DNA from: Taudactylus pleione
Lineage: Eukaryota > Chordata > Amphibia > Anura > Myobatrachidae
Length of the DNA stretch: 64,000 bases
Reading direction: 5' to 3'
Assembly (NCBI GenBank): GCA_031769625.1
Contig: JAUIMM010000566.1
Location: 1,245,001-1,309,000, forward strand
Within the stretch, counting starts at the first letter, position 1. Every line of letters begins with the position of its first letter. Shown in pieces: positions 44,130 to 54,756 of this stretch. The notes below the pieces were generated by a model. The model did not search any database, was not told where the DNA came from, and saw only the letters and a list, made by a program, of their open reading frames with translations. The position numbers and the translations under genes are program-made.

Positions 44130-44711
44130 GAGCCAGATGTACTAAGCTCTGAAAAGTGATAAAGTGGAGAGTGATAAACCACCAGTCAATTAGCTACTAA
44201 CTGTCATCTTTCAAACACTGCCTGTAACATGACAGTTAGGACATACTTGCCTACCCTCCCGATTTGGCCGGGAGCATCCCAAATATCGGGTGCCACTCCC
44301 GACATCCCGGGAAGGCAGGCAAGCCTCCAGGACACCAGCGACCCAACCACTTCCCCCCCTGCACTTACTATAAAAATCCCAGCAGCGGAGGGGCCGGTGA
44401 CGTGATTTGCGGTGAATCGCATCATTGCGGCCCGCCCCTTGCCGCACAATGCCATTAACAACGGCATTGTGAAGAGGGGGCGGAGCTGTGATGACGCGAT
44501 CGCGATGTCACGCCCCCATGCACCGCCACAAAATGCTCATCACCGCTGGCCACGCCCCCTTTTCACCGTGACCCGCCCCCGCCAAGTAAGCCCGACAGCT
44601 CCCTCCCGGAAGGAGGGAGTGAAATGTTGGCATGTATGAGTTAGGAGCTGAGTGGATGGTCGTTTATCACTCTCCACCTTATCACTTTTCAGAGCTTAGT
44701 ACATCTGGCCC
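44130..44711. mobile_element. MITE with 50-bp inverted ends, carrying a nested MITE
   Basis: The ends GAGCCAGATGTACTAAGCTC and GAGCTTAGTACATCTGGCCC match for about 50 bp with about 3 mismatches. The flanks TTT (44127-44129) and TTA (44712-44714) are compatible with an aged 3-bp duplication. It is interrupted by 44242-44638. Confidence 0.8.
44242..44638. mobile_element. hAT MITE nested in another MITE (397 bp)
   Basis: It starts CATACTTGCCTACC and ends GGCATGTATG, with a perfect 8-bp duplication AGTTAGGA (44234-44241 and 44639-44646). Contains GC-rich CTCCCG/CGGGAG arms. Confidence 0.88.
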
Positions 44712-44714
44712 TTA

Positions 44715-45656
44715 GGGCTCTATTTATTAACATTATTTTTACTAAAATAAAGAGAAAGAGGGTGTTTTCACACCCTTTTCACATTATTTTAGTGTCACCT
44801 ATAGTTATTACAGGGCAATTGGAGTAGAATTCGTTAAAATTCTACTCCAGCCCCTAAGTATCACCTATTTTTAGTAATCAGATCGCATTTCCCATAATTG
44901 TAATGGGAAATGTGATCCGACCAGAGTTACTAAAAATAAATTGTAAAAAAATATCGGGGAAAGCCCTGTGATAATAATGCCACCTGGAGGTGGCGTTATC
45001 CAGGGTCTCACCCGGTTACCACACCCTACTCTGCTCTAACAGAGGCAGAGCAGAGCCAGGAGTCGGTCCCAGTAATCAGCTGTGTTGTCTAAACAGACCA
45101 CAAACTGATTCACTGCAAAAAAGAGAAAAAAAAGTTGTCAAAAATGTTTTCTGCTTACCTGACTCCAGGGACCGGTGATTGGGCCTCCGGTGATGTCTCC
45201 CCTACGGTCAGCTGGTCTCCTATAGTGCACTGTGGCCCGGTCATCAGGTGATCGGGTCCCAGTGCAGTATGGGAGATCACCTGATCGGAGGCATGGAGGA
45301 CATCACCGGAGGCCCGGATCATGCAGGTAAGTGTAATTAAGGGAGAGGGGGGGTCACGGGGGGTCCATGATTGCAGGGGCTGGGCTTAGTGCCATGGGTG
45401 GAGCTTAGCGCCGGGGTTGGTAGCAGCGGAGGCCGGTCGGCGCATGCGCGGGCACTTTGTCACGGTACTTTTTGTGAAAATACCGTGACTAGTATGCGGG
45501 GATGATTCGCAGGGACAGAGCTTTATCGCAAGCTCTGTCCCTGTAAGGGATTTGTAGTAAATCCCTGTGATATTGCCTGAATTCGCAATGCAAATTCAGT
45601 CGATAATATCACACTACAATCTGTATTCAATATGCGGATTGTAGTAAATAGTGCCC
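44715..45656. mobile_element. Hairpin-rich MITE (942 bp)
   Basis: It reads GGGCTCTATTTATTAA...TAGTAAATAGTGCCC with a perfect TTA duplication (44712-44714 and 45657-45659). The interior is a chain of palindromes: GGAGTAGAATTCGTTAAAAT with ATTCTACTCC (44820-44850); CGCATTTCCCAT/ATGGGAAATGTG (44884-44918); the GATCACCTGAT region (45240-45290); GGGACAGAGCTTTATCGC with AAGCTCTGTCCC (45512-45543); GGGATTTGTAGTAAATCCC (45547-45566); GATATTGCCTGAATT with TCGATAATATC (45568-45610); ACTACAATCTG/CGGATTGTAGT (45612-45647). Confidence 0.88.
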
Positions 45657-45659
45657 TTA

Positions 45660-46309
45660 GTATTCTGCGTGGGCCAGACTCGTAAACTTGCCATAAGTCC
45701 CATATACGTACATTCTCTACACTCAGTTAGGCCCAGACCTCCTTGTCTTCTGGATCTTGCATGTCCACCCTTCCCTGTTTGTTTCATTGGTGGTTGCTTT
45801 GTTTGCCATTGAAGTTGCTGGGAAAGTATGGTAGAGCAACAGAATGGGTGCAATTTTACAGTTTACATTTATATATTTGATTGGGGTGCACTCAACTTCA
45901 TGACTATGTTGCGAGCTGCAAAACCCTTACAGGGGCAGCAAAACCTCCCTCACAGGAAGGGTAGTAAAGTATAGCAGAAATAGGGTCTCATTTACTAACG
46001 AGTTTTATCACCAAAACGAGTGATAAATTTCACTGTGTATGATAAATTGTGCTCCAGTCAATCAGCTCCCAACTGTCAACTGTTAGACATCCTTTCTTTG
46101 ACACCATACAATTCCTTTATTGATTTAATTATAAATAAACGGCTGACCATTTTTAACAGCAAATCATTCTGTCTGTGTTTTTATTTTAGTGTTAAGTATA
46201 TCACTGTTATTTATACTGTAGTGTAGGTGGAGGGCACCAGTCAGCCGATAATAGGCTTACGACCCCCTAGCTGTGCAAGGCAAACTGAACTGCAGCTGGC
46301 TGTATCTTT
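45660..46309. other. Mostly unassigned; MITE fragment near 45985
   Basis: Positions about 45985-46065 (GGGTCTCATTTACTAACGAG, GAGTGATAAATTTCAC, CCAGTCAATCAGCTCCCAAC) resemble the arm of the MITE at 44130. The rest shows nothing recognisable. Confidence 0.4.
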
Positions 46310-46317
46310 GTTTACAC

Positions 46318-46478
46318 TAGGGGAGAGCGGGTTCGGTTTTACTCGGATTTACTCGAATCTTTAAACGGCATTTTATTGGCTATCGCCTATCATGTGTTTT
46401 GGGTAGCCAATATAATAAATCCGAATTTGCGGTAAAGTGGCGATAAGAACCGAGTAAAACCGAACCCGCTCACCCCTA
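46318..46478. mobile_element. Fold-back hAT MITE (161 bp)
   Basis: The ends TAGGGGAGAGCGGGTTCGG and CCGAACCCGCTCACCCCTA share the 5' terminal motif of the autonomous hAT element at 3106. It has a perfect 8-bp duplication GTTTACAC (46310-46317 and 46479-46486). The two halves pair over much of their length. It is probably mobilised by a transposase of that hAT family. Confidence 0.92.
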
Positions 46479-46486
46479 GTTTACAC

Positions 46487-47369
46487 AAACTAAATTTTAC
46501 ATCAAATTATTTACAAATTATAGATGTGATTTGTCAAAAAAACACATAAAATAAAGCAACAGGAAGAGGTTCAAAATGAAAACCTACAAATCTCAGGCAC
46601 ACATAAACAAATAAAGATACAAGCAGTTGCATTCTAAACTAATTGCAGATGCTAATGGTTTATCTCTAGTCTAAATTATCCATAAAATAAAATAGAAAAA
46701 ATATGCCTCCTCTGTACAACAAATAAGTGAACTCCTCTCCTTGTACTGAGGCACAGTCTCTGCCCTGGTGGTCTAAGTTTTCCTATAGCTCTGCAATAGA
46801 AGCTGTTCCATCCATCTCTAGAGACAGCAAAAGGGGGTGTCACAGAATGACTTGGCCACTGCCACTTTGAGGAAAGTGCAGTCAGTGGTATGCAGCTTCT
46901 GTAGGGTTTACATGGTATTGACAACAACATGCGGCTTTGCCCTCACGTGCTGCTCTATGCCCCTTAGTACATAAGCCTGACAAGTAGAAGAGAATGTTAT
47001 TGGCCTGCACTGCTCCTGTTTTCTTGCAGCTTTACAATGGGGAAAGTGAGCAAAAATTGAATTCCTTGTGATATTTTGCTTATGGCAGAAGTCTTATAAC
47101 CACAGTATATCATTTTAATAGCTGCATCCTCCCAAGATCTCTATATTTTCAGGATTTACTAACACAATTATTTTTAAAACATTTTAATAAAATATTTGAA
47201 TACCAGTGCCAGTGATAAAAGACAATGGGATTTCAAGAAAAACAAGAATAAGCTTATATTCTGTATTAAGCAATTAATTAGATCATTTCAAATTATGACT
47301 AAAGGTACACAGTATACAATTATCGCTGCGATTTGACAACATTTGGGTGATCTGACGTTTCTTTTTGTG
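46487..47369. other. Unassigned AT-rich stretch
   Basis: No gene or known repeat seen. Confidence 0.4.
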
Positions 47370-47859
47370 TACAGCCATGGCCAAAAGTTTTGAGAATGAC
47401 ACAAGTATTGGTTTTCACAAAGTTTGCTGCTTCTGTGTTGTTAGACCTGTTTGTCAGATGTTACTATGGTATACTGAAGTAAAATTACAAGCATTTCATA
47501 AGTGTCAAAGGCTTTTATTGACAATTACATTAAGTTTATGCAAATGAGTCAATATTTGCAGTGTTGACCATTCTTCAAGACCTCTGCAATTGGCCCTGGC
47601 ATGCTGTCAATCAACTTCTGGGCCACATACTGACTGATGGCTGCCCATTCTTACCTAATCAATGTTTGGAGTTTGGCAGAATTTGTGGGTTTTTGTTTGT
47701 CCACCCGCCTCTTGAGGATTGACTACAAGTTCTCAATGGGATTAAGGTCTAGGGAATTTCGTCGCCATGGACCCAAAATTTTGATGTTTTGTTCCCCAAG
47801 CCACTTAGTTATCACTTTTGCCTTATGGCAAGGGGCTCCAGCATGCTGGAAAAGACATT

Positions 47860-48357
47860 GGCCCTCATTCAGAGCCGTACGCTCTGAGCAGAGCGCACGC
47901 TCTGAATGAGGGCCGCCCTCCATAAAAATGGAGCGTCCTCCTTGACGCTCGTATGGCTGTCGTGACCATCGCGACCATCGAAACTGCGAGCTGGAGCCTG
48001 CGGTTGAGGTTTTCAACCGCAAGGCCCGGAGTGATTTTGGCTCTATCAGAGCCAAAATCACTCCCACTGACATCACTAGTGATGTCAGTGGGCCGGCTTC
48101 TGATGGGAGGCTTTCCCTTGGGAACGCCCCCGTCAGGGAGGCACGCCCCCGGCACGCCCACCAAAGGGGGCATGCTGTCAATCAACATCGACAGCACGCC
48201 CCCTTTGATCAGACACAACGAGCGAAGGACTTTCCTTCGCTCGTCGCGTCTGGCGCATGCGCACGACGGAGCTCCCTCCATCGTGCGCATGCTCAGTGCA
48301 GACCATCGACCCACTTGCGAGCGGACAGCCGCTTGCGAGTGGGTCTGAATCAGGGCC
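47860..48357. mobile_element. Tandem-hairpin MITE, copy C (498 bp)
   Basis: It reads GGCCCTCATTCAGAGCC...GGTCTGAATCAGGGCC with a perfect 3-bp duplication ATT (47857-47859 and 48358-48360); removing it restores the Tc1 sequence. It has the same ordered hairpins as copies A and B, except that the CGTATAGC/GCTATACG hairpin and one arm of the next are missing, so the deletion breaks at hairpin edges. Confidence 0.93.
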
Positions 48358-48659
48358 ATTGTCCATTACTAAACTGTTCTTGGATGGTTGGGAGAAGTTG
48401 CTCTTGGAGGATGTTTTGGTACCATTCTTTATTCATGGTGTTCTTAGGCAAAATTGTGAGTGAGCCCACTCCCTTGGCTGAGAAGCAACCCCACACATGA
48501 AAGGTCTCAGGATGCTTTACTGTTGGCATGCCATAGGACTGATGGAAGCGCTCACCTTTCCTTCTCCGGACAAGTGTATTTACAGATGCCCAAAACAATC
48601 TGAAAGGTGATTCATCAGAGAAAATAACATTACCCCTGTTCTCAGCAGTCCAATCCCTG

Positions 48660-49446
48660 TGTTACGTTCTGGGTTATTTGTGGACCCGGGGTGGTAGCAG
48701 GAGCGATCACAGAAGCAGATTTGTAAATAAAACTAGGATTTTTAATAAGTGCTCGAGTGGACATATAATGTGGCAGTAAATAAAAGTCCAGGAAAATATA
48801 AATGTGCACAAGAGTTCTGTGGTGGGAGCAAAAGGGTTAATGTCCAGGTAGAAACAATTAGAGCAGTCCAGGTGTGCAGGTAGTGAAACTGAAAATAAAC
48901 AAGCCAGGTTTGCAGATAGTGAAACTGAAAATAAACAAGCCAGGTTTTCAGATAGTGAACTGAAGTGCAGGATGTCAGCAGGCTCAGGCACTCAGGTATG
49001 GGCAAGGGTGATGGAGGTAGCGGGGTAGTCCAGTGGGAACTAGGAGCTGACAGGCAGACTGGCAGACAGCGGATTCACAGGAACAGGAAAGCACAGAGAA
49101 CTCCCTCTCAGCTAGGCTGAGATACATGTTGCACTGGCAAAGAAGGAAGGCACTGACCCTTCCTAAATACCCCATGCCGTGCTGTTACTGGCTGGAGGGA
49201 ACATGTGACTCACCAGGATTGGCCAGCCGCATCACATGGCCAGAAGGCAAGATGGCAGCGCCCATGCCAAACGGAATGGAGACGCCGCCAGGCCTTACCA
49301 GCGCAGAGTGACAACAGGCCTGCACAACAACGCGTGCAGCCAAAGCCCCCCGCCAGACACCAGCTCCGCCACCAGACAGCCCGCGCCACAATGACCTCAC
49401 AGGTAACACTCGCCTAGCGCCATGCTGAAATACCCTGGCCGTGACA
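48660..49446 (-). repeat. 3' LTR of the Gypsy element
   Basis: 787 bp; on the minus strand it starts TGTCACGG and ends CGTAACA. The pol frame runs into it and stops at 49397. Confidence 0.95.
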
Positions 49447-52400
49447 GTACCCCCCCTTTTGGGGTGGCCTCAGGACACTCACCAGGCTTCTCCGGATGGG
49501 CAGAATGGAATCTCCTGATGAGCGTGGGAGCGTGGATATCACGAGCATCGGTCCAGCAACGTTCCTCTGGACCGTAACCTTTCCAGTCCAGCAAATACTG
49601 TAGATGACCTCTGCGTAGACGAGAGTCCAAGATCTGGGCGACCTCAAACTCAACTCCTCTCTCCGTCTGGACTCGAGGAGAAGCAGGTAAAGCACTATGG
49701 AATTTATTCAGGACCAGGGGCTTCAATAAGGAAATATGGAAGGAATTAGGGATTTTTAGGTATGGGGGTAACTGTAGACGATAGGGCACTGGATTAATGA
49801 CTTCTGTTATGGAGAAGGGACCGATGAAGCGTGGTGCAAATTTCATAGAAGGAACCCTCAGACGAAGATTCCGGGTGGATAACCAGACCTGGCTTCCAAC
49901 TTGCATGCGTGGAACTATTCTACGCTTCTTATCGGCCTGGGTCTTATAGCGAGAGGATGCCTTCAACAAATCAGACCGTACTTGAGTCCAGATGGCAGCA
50001 AAATTCCGCACCGTGTCCTCCACGGCCGGAACATCGAAAACAGGCAGGCTTCGGAATTCGGGAACACGAGGATGAAGGCCATATACAACCTGAAATGGCG
50101 TTTGGTTAGTTGACGAGTGGTAGGAAGCATTATGTGCAAACTCAGCCCACGGCAGTAAGGCAGCCCAATTGTCCTGGGAAGATGACATAAAAATTCTTAA
50201 GAAAGTCTCTAGATCTTGATTAACTCTCTCGGTGGAGCCGTTGCTTTGTGGATGGTAGGCCGTGGAAAAGTTTAACTTCACTTGAAGAACAGAACACAAA
50301 GCACTCCAGAATTTTGCAGTAAACTGCACACCACGGTCAGAGACAATTTCAGCAGGAAGGCCGTGTAGACGAAATATGTGTTGGACAAACAACTGTGCCA
50401 GGTCAGGGGCAGAAGGTAACTTCTTCAACGGTATATAGTGGACCATCTTAGAAAATCGGTCTATTACAACCCAGATAGTGTTGAAACCTTGAGAGACTGG
50501 CAGGTCTGTGACGAAATCCATGGAGAGATGCGTCCATGGACATGATGGAGTAGGTAATGGAAGCAATTCCCCAGCTGGAGCTTGTCGTGATGATTTATGC
50601 TGGGCACAGGAGGAGCAGGAAGAGATAAACTCCATTATGTCTGTCTTCATAGAAGGCCACCAATAGTGTCTTTTCAGGAACTCCAAGGTCTTCCGAGTGC
50701 CTGAGTGCCCTGCGAAGCGAGAGGAATGTGCCCAAGTGAGAAGCTGCTTCCTTAATTCCGGGGCCACAAATGATTTTCCCGTAGGAGGCTGAAGTTGTAA
50801 TGCGGCGAAAACTCTTGATTCCAAGACAGGGGTATTGCTTTGATTTTCAGATTGATCATCACAGAGGAGAGATCTCGATAGGGCATCAGCCTTCTGATTA
50901 AGTGCTCCAGACCGAAAGGTCAGGGTGAACTGAAACCTGGCAAAGAATATTGCCCAGCGGGCCAAACGAGGACTCACACATTGGAGGTTTTTGAGAAATA
51001 GGAGATTTCTATGGTCCGTAAATACAGTAAATGGAAACTTGGCGCCTTCTAGCAAATATCTCCATTCTTTCAACGCCAACTTTACAGCTAGTAATTCTTG
51101 CTCACCTATGGCGTAGTTCCTTTCGGCAGGAGAGAATTTTTTAGAAAAGAACCCACACGGATGGACTCGGTTGTCCTCATAACGTTGAGACAAGACTGCT
51201 CCCACAGCTTCAGATGATGCATCTACTTCCAACAAAAAAGGCCTGTCCAGATCTGGGTGTCGAAGGACTGGTGCTGAGATGAAGGCCTGTTTTAGAAGAT
51301 GAAAGGCAGACTCTGCCTCAGGTGACCATTGGGCAGGATTAGCACCTTTGCGGGTCAAGGCTGTAATGGGAGCCAGCAGTGTAGAAAATCCCTTAATGAA
51401 GCGTCTATAATAATTGGCGAAGCCCAACAATCTCTGGATGGCCTTCAGTGTCTGAGGTCAGGTCCAATCCAGAATTGCTTGTACCTTCTTGGGGTCCATT
51501 TCTAAACTGGAGCCAGATATTACATAGCCAAGAAAAGGTACACTGGGCACTCCAAAGACGCACTTCTCCAGTTTGCAGTAAAGGTGGTTTTCTCTCAAAC
51601 GTGTCAGGACCTCCTTAACATGTTCTTGATGTTTAGCCACAGAGGGTGAAAAAATCAGTATGTCATCCAGATAGACAACAACCGAAACATATAACAGATC
51701 CCGGAAAATCTCTTTAACGAAACTTTGAAAGATAGCAGGGGCGTTACATAATCCAAAAGGCATTACCAAATACTCGAAATGTCCATCTCTGGTATTAAAA
51801 GCGGTCTTCCATTCATCGCCAGCTCGGATACGAATGAGGTTGTAAGCCCCTCTTAGATCTAATTTAGAAAAAATGACAGAGCCCTTGACCCTATCAAACA
51901 ACTCAGTAATCAGGGGAAGAGGGTATCGATTTTTTACAGTAATGTCATTAAGGCCTCGATAATCGATACATGGTCTTAGACCACCGTCCTTCTTGCCAAC
52001 GAAGAAAAACCCAGCTCCGGCAGGTGAAGTAGAGGGGCGGATGAACCCCTTTGCCAGGTTGTCCCGGATGTACTCGGTCATGGCTTGAGTCTCAGGCAAG
52101 GACAGCGGATAGGTACGACCACGAGGTGGCATCTTATCAGGTATCAATTCAATTGGACAGTCCCACTCCCTATGAGGGGGTAAGATATTTGCTTGTTGTT
52201 CAGAAAAAACGTCGGCAAACATCTGATATTCCTTGGGAATGGCAGAAGAAACTAATGAAACTGTCTTTCTCACAGGTCGAATTTTTGGAAGACAGGATTT
52301 CTGACAGTCCATACCCCATGACAGAATCTGCATAGAACTCCAATCAATCCTGGGATTATGTTTACGTAACCAGGGTAGACCAAGAACAATTTCTTGAGAG

Positions 52401-52696
52401 GCCTCTGATATCACCAGGAATTTTAAGGACTCAGAATGAAGTGCCCCAATACGGACCAATACAGGTTGAGTCTCTTTGGTGACTATCCCGTTAGTCAGAG
52501 GGCGTCTGTCTATCGAGGTCAGAGAGATAGCATGGTTGAGAGTCAAACAAGGTATCTGAAATTTATCAATGAAACTAGACGTTATGAAATTTCCGGCTGC
52601 TCCTGAGTCGATTAGAGCAGTAGCAAAGACAGGTTTGGGTTTAAGATCCAAGGCTAGGGTAATCGTGAAATCTTTAATTTTTGGAGACGGGTTCAT
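49397..52696 (-). pseudogene. Gypsy pol polyprotein with one in-frame stop
   Basis: In order from 52696: aspartic protease (LIDSGAAGNFI, about residues 28-38), RT (GLNDITVKNRYPLPLI, KLDLRGAYNLIRI, YLDDILIF), then a TGA at 51458-51460. Beyond it the same frame continues with RNase H (LEVDASSEAVGAVLSQ), integrase zinc finger (GHSGTRKTLEFLKRHYWW, CSSCAQHK), integrase core with DFVTDL, SDRGVQF and a distal Glu, a GPF-type motif, and a chromodomain (YLLDWKGYGPEERCW). No other break is seen. Gag is in a different frame; the pol frame is open for at least 45 nt upstream of the ATG, overlapping the gag end, consistent with -1 frameshifting. The protein copies and integrates the element. Confidence 0.93.
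49447..49461 (-). promoter_or_regulatory. Polypurine tract
   Basis: On the minus strand AAAAGGGGGGGTAC directly precedes the 3' LTR, the usual plus-strand DNA primer position. Confidence 0.8.
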
Positions 52697-52725
52697 AACT
52701 CCTAACTTGATGTCTCCAGGGTCAG

Positions 52726-53670
52726 TTAGGATTTGGCATTTCCCGGTTTACGGGGACAGGAGATCAGCAGGTGACCAGACTCTCCGCAGTACAGACAGAG
52801 GTTCTTTTGCATTCTTCTCTGCCGTTCTTCTTTGGAGAGGTGTGTATGATTCACCTGCATAGGCTCCTCTTCAGTGGGAGAAGGAATGGGCCGGGTAGAA
52901 ATGGAGGGGGTAAATGACCTTTGCCGGTCAGTTCTGTTTTTTTCAGCCTGACGTTCCCTGAAGCGTAGGTCAACTTTGATACACAATGAAATCATGTCGT
53001 TCAGATTAGTAGGAAGCTCTCGAGTGACTAGATCATCCTTTAGTCGGTCTGACAACCCATGCCAGAAGGCCGAGGTGAGGGCTTCCTCATTCCATTTGAG
53101 CTCTGATGCTAAAATTTTAAATTGCACGGCATATTGACTGACAGGACGGACCCCTTGCCTCAGTGTCATGATGTTTGATGATGTTGATACAGTACGCCCA
53201 GGTTCATCGAAAATCCTCCTGAAGGATGACACAAAGCCTGCGTAATTATCCAGCAGTGGATCTGAGCGCTCCCAGAGTGGGGAAGCCCATTCCAAGGCCT
53301 GGCCCGATAACAGAGATACTATATAAGCCACTTTAGTTCTTGCAGTTGGAAAGTTGTCAGGCTGCAGGGTAAAATGTATGTCACACTGATTTAGGAATCC
53401 TCGGCAGAGTTTAGGATTGCCGTCAAATTTATTTGGTAAAGGAAGATGTAAGCGGGGAGATGATCTGCCTCCTGTATTCCCAGACGCTGATGCGGATGTA
53501 GTTGCTGGTATTTCAGGGGTAGAAAAGGAAGTTTGCAAACTATCCTGTCGCTTGGACATCTCTTGCAGAAATTTAGCCATCTGATGCTGCATGTTTTCCA
53601 GATTTTCTAATCGACCAGAAATGCACCTGAACAAATCCACTCCTGACTCCTGATCTGTGGCCGGCTCCAT
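52726..53670 (-). CDS. Gypsy gag protein (314 aa)
   Basis: The start at 53670 (MEPATDQESG) was chosen because the longer frame begins inside the LTR. A coiled-coil-like stretch (RLENLENMQHQMAKFLQEM) is followed by the retrotransposon gag domain (LPLPNKFDGNPKLCRGFLNQ, then WASPLWERSDPLL, FRRIFDEPGR) and a single CCHC knuckle (CLYCGESGHLLISC) near the C-terminus. It would form the particle that packages element RNA. The frame is intact. Confidence 0.93.
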   Translation of the reverse strand: MEPATDQESGVDLFRCISGRLENLENMQHQMAKFLQEMSKRQDSLQTSFSTPEIPATTSASASGNTGGRSSPRLHLPLPNKFDGNPKLCRGFLNQCDIHFTLQPDNFPTARTKVAYIVSLLSGQALEWASPLWERSDPLLDNYAGFVSSFRRIFDEPGRTVSTSSNIMTLRQGVRPVSQYAVQFKILASELKWNEEALTSAFWHGLSDRLKDDLVTRELPTNLNDMISLCIKVDLRFRERQAEKNRTDRQRSFTPSISTRPIPSPTEEEPMQVNHTHLSKEERQRRMQKNLCLYCGESGHLLISCPRKPGNAKS

Positions 53671-53685
53671 GGGGCCAGTGCAAAC

Positions 53686-54472
53686 TGTTACGTTCTGGGT
53701 TATTTGTGGACCCGGGGTGGTAGCAGGAGCAATCACAAAAGCAGATTTGTAAATAAAACTAGGATTTTTAATAAGTGCTCGAGTGGACATATAATGTGGC
53801 AGTAAATAAAAGTCCAGGAAAATATAAATGTGCACAAGAGTTCTGTGGTGGGAGCAAAAGGGTTAATGTCCAGGTAGAAACAATTAGAGCAGTCCAGGTG
53901 TGCAGGTAGTGAAACTGAAAATAAACAAGCCAGGTGTGCAGATAGTGAAACTGAAAATAAACAAGCCAGGTTTTCAGATAGTGAACTGAAGTGCAGGATG
54001 TCAGCAGGCTCAGGCACTCAGGTATGGGCAAGGGTGATGGAGGTAGCGGGGTAGTCCAGTGGGAACTAGGAGCTGACAGGCAGACTGGCAGACAGCGGAT
54101 TCACAGGAACAGGAAAGCACAGAGAACTCCCTCTCAGCTAGGCTGAGATACACGTTGCACTGGCAAAGAAGGAAGGCACTGACCCTTCCTAAATACCCTA
54201 TGCCGTGCTGTTACTGGCTGGAGGGAACATGTGACTCACCAGGATTGGCCAGCCGCATCACATGGCCAGAAGGCAAGATGGCAGCGCCCATGCCAAACGG
54301 AATGGAGACGCCGCCAGGCCTTACCAGCGCAGAGTGACAACAGGCCCACACAACAACGCGTGCAGCCAAAGCCCCCCGCCAGACACCAGCTCCGCCACCA
54401 GACAGCCCGCGCCACTATGACCTCACAGGTAACACTCGCCTAGCGCCATGCTGAAATACCCTGGCCGTGACA
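53686..54472 (-). repeat. 5' LTR of the Gypsy element
   Basis: 787 bp, about 99% identical to 48660-49446. No clear match to a common tRNA primer site is recognised directly after it (53685 downward). Confidence 0.95.
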
Positions 54473-54756
54473 CCCTGTACCTTTTGCAGAATATCAGTCT
54501 GTCTCTGATGTTTTTCCTGGAGAGAAGTGGCTTTTTTGCTGCCATTCTTGACACCAGGCTATCCTCCAAAAGTCTTTTCGTCCTATGTCATACCAACAAT
54601 AAAGCATCCTGAGACCATTCATGTGTGGATTGCTACTCAGCCAAGGACTGGGGTCACACACAATTTTGCCTAAGAACACAGCCATGAATAAAGAATGGTA
54701 CCAAAACATCCTCCAAGAGCAACTTCTCTCAACCATCCAAGAACAGTGATGCATCA

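Larger units (their letters stand above)
48660..54472 (-). mobile_element. Ty3/Gypsy chromovirus, nearly intact (5.8 kb)
   Basis: Two 787-bp LTRs are flanked by a perfect 5-bp duplication CCCTG (48655-48659 and 54473-54477). The coding order on the minus strand is gag, then protease, RT, RNase H, integrase and a C-terminal chromodomain, which defines the chromovirus branch. The LTRs differ at about 8 positions (about 1%), so the insertion is recent. A single in-frame stop interrupts pol. Confidence 0.95.
47640..54590 (-). pseudogene. Tc1 transposase fragments
   Basis: The C-terminal block (GPWRRNSLDLNPIENL, carrying the last catalytic Glu) lies at about 47800-47705. The middle block (VWGCFSAKGVGSLTILP, NKEWYQNILQEQLLP) is at 48598-48350, and the upstream coding continues at 54473-54590. 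Insertions and frame changes inactivate it. The enzyme would cut and paste at TA sites. Confidence 0.85.
47372..54747 (-). mobile_element. Tc1 transposon remnant, split by two insertions
   Basis: It begins CAGCCATGGCCAAAAGTTTT after a TA (47370-47371), typical Tc1 ends. Tc1 sequence occupies 47372-47859, 48358-48659 and 54473-54590. A MITE (47860-48357) and a Gypsy element (48660-54472) interrupt it. From about 54590 to 54747 the sequence turns round and repeats the 48360-48540 segment in inverted orientation, so the 5' end is rearranged. Confidence 0.88.

Noticed and set aside
46020..46226. 68-aa frame in an AT-rich stretch
   Set aside because: It starts inside a MITE-like fragment and has no recognisable feature.
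49397..53670. Gypsy pol/gag as a domesticated host gene
   Set aside because: It lies between near-identical LTRs with a 5-bp target duplication and has a premature stop, so it is an ordinary retrotransposon.
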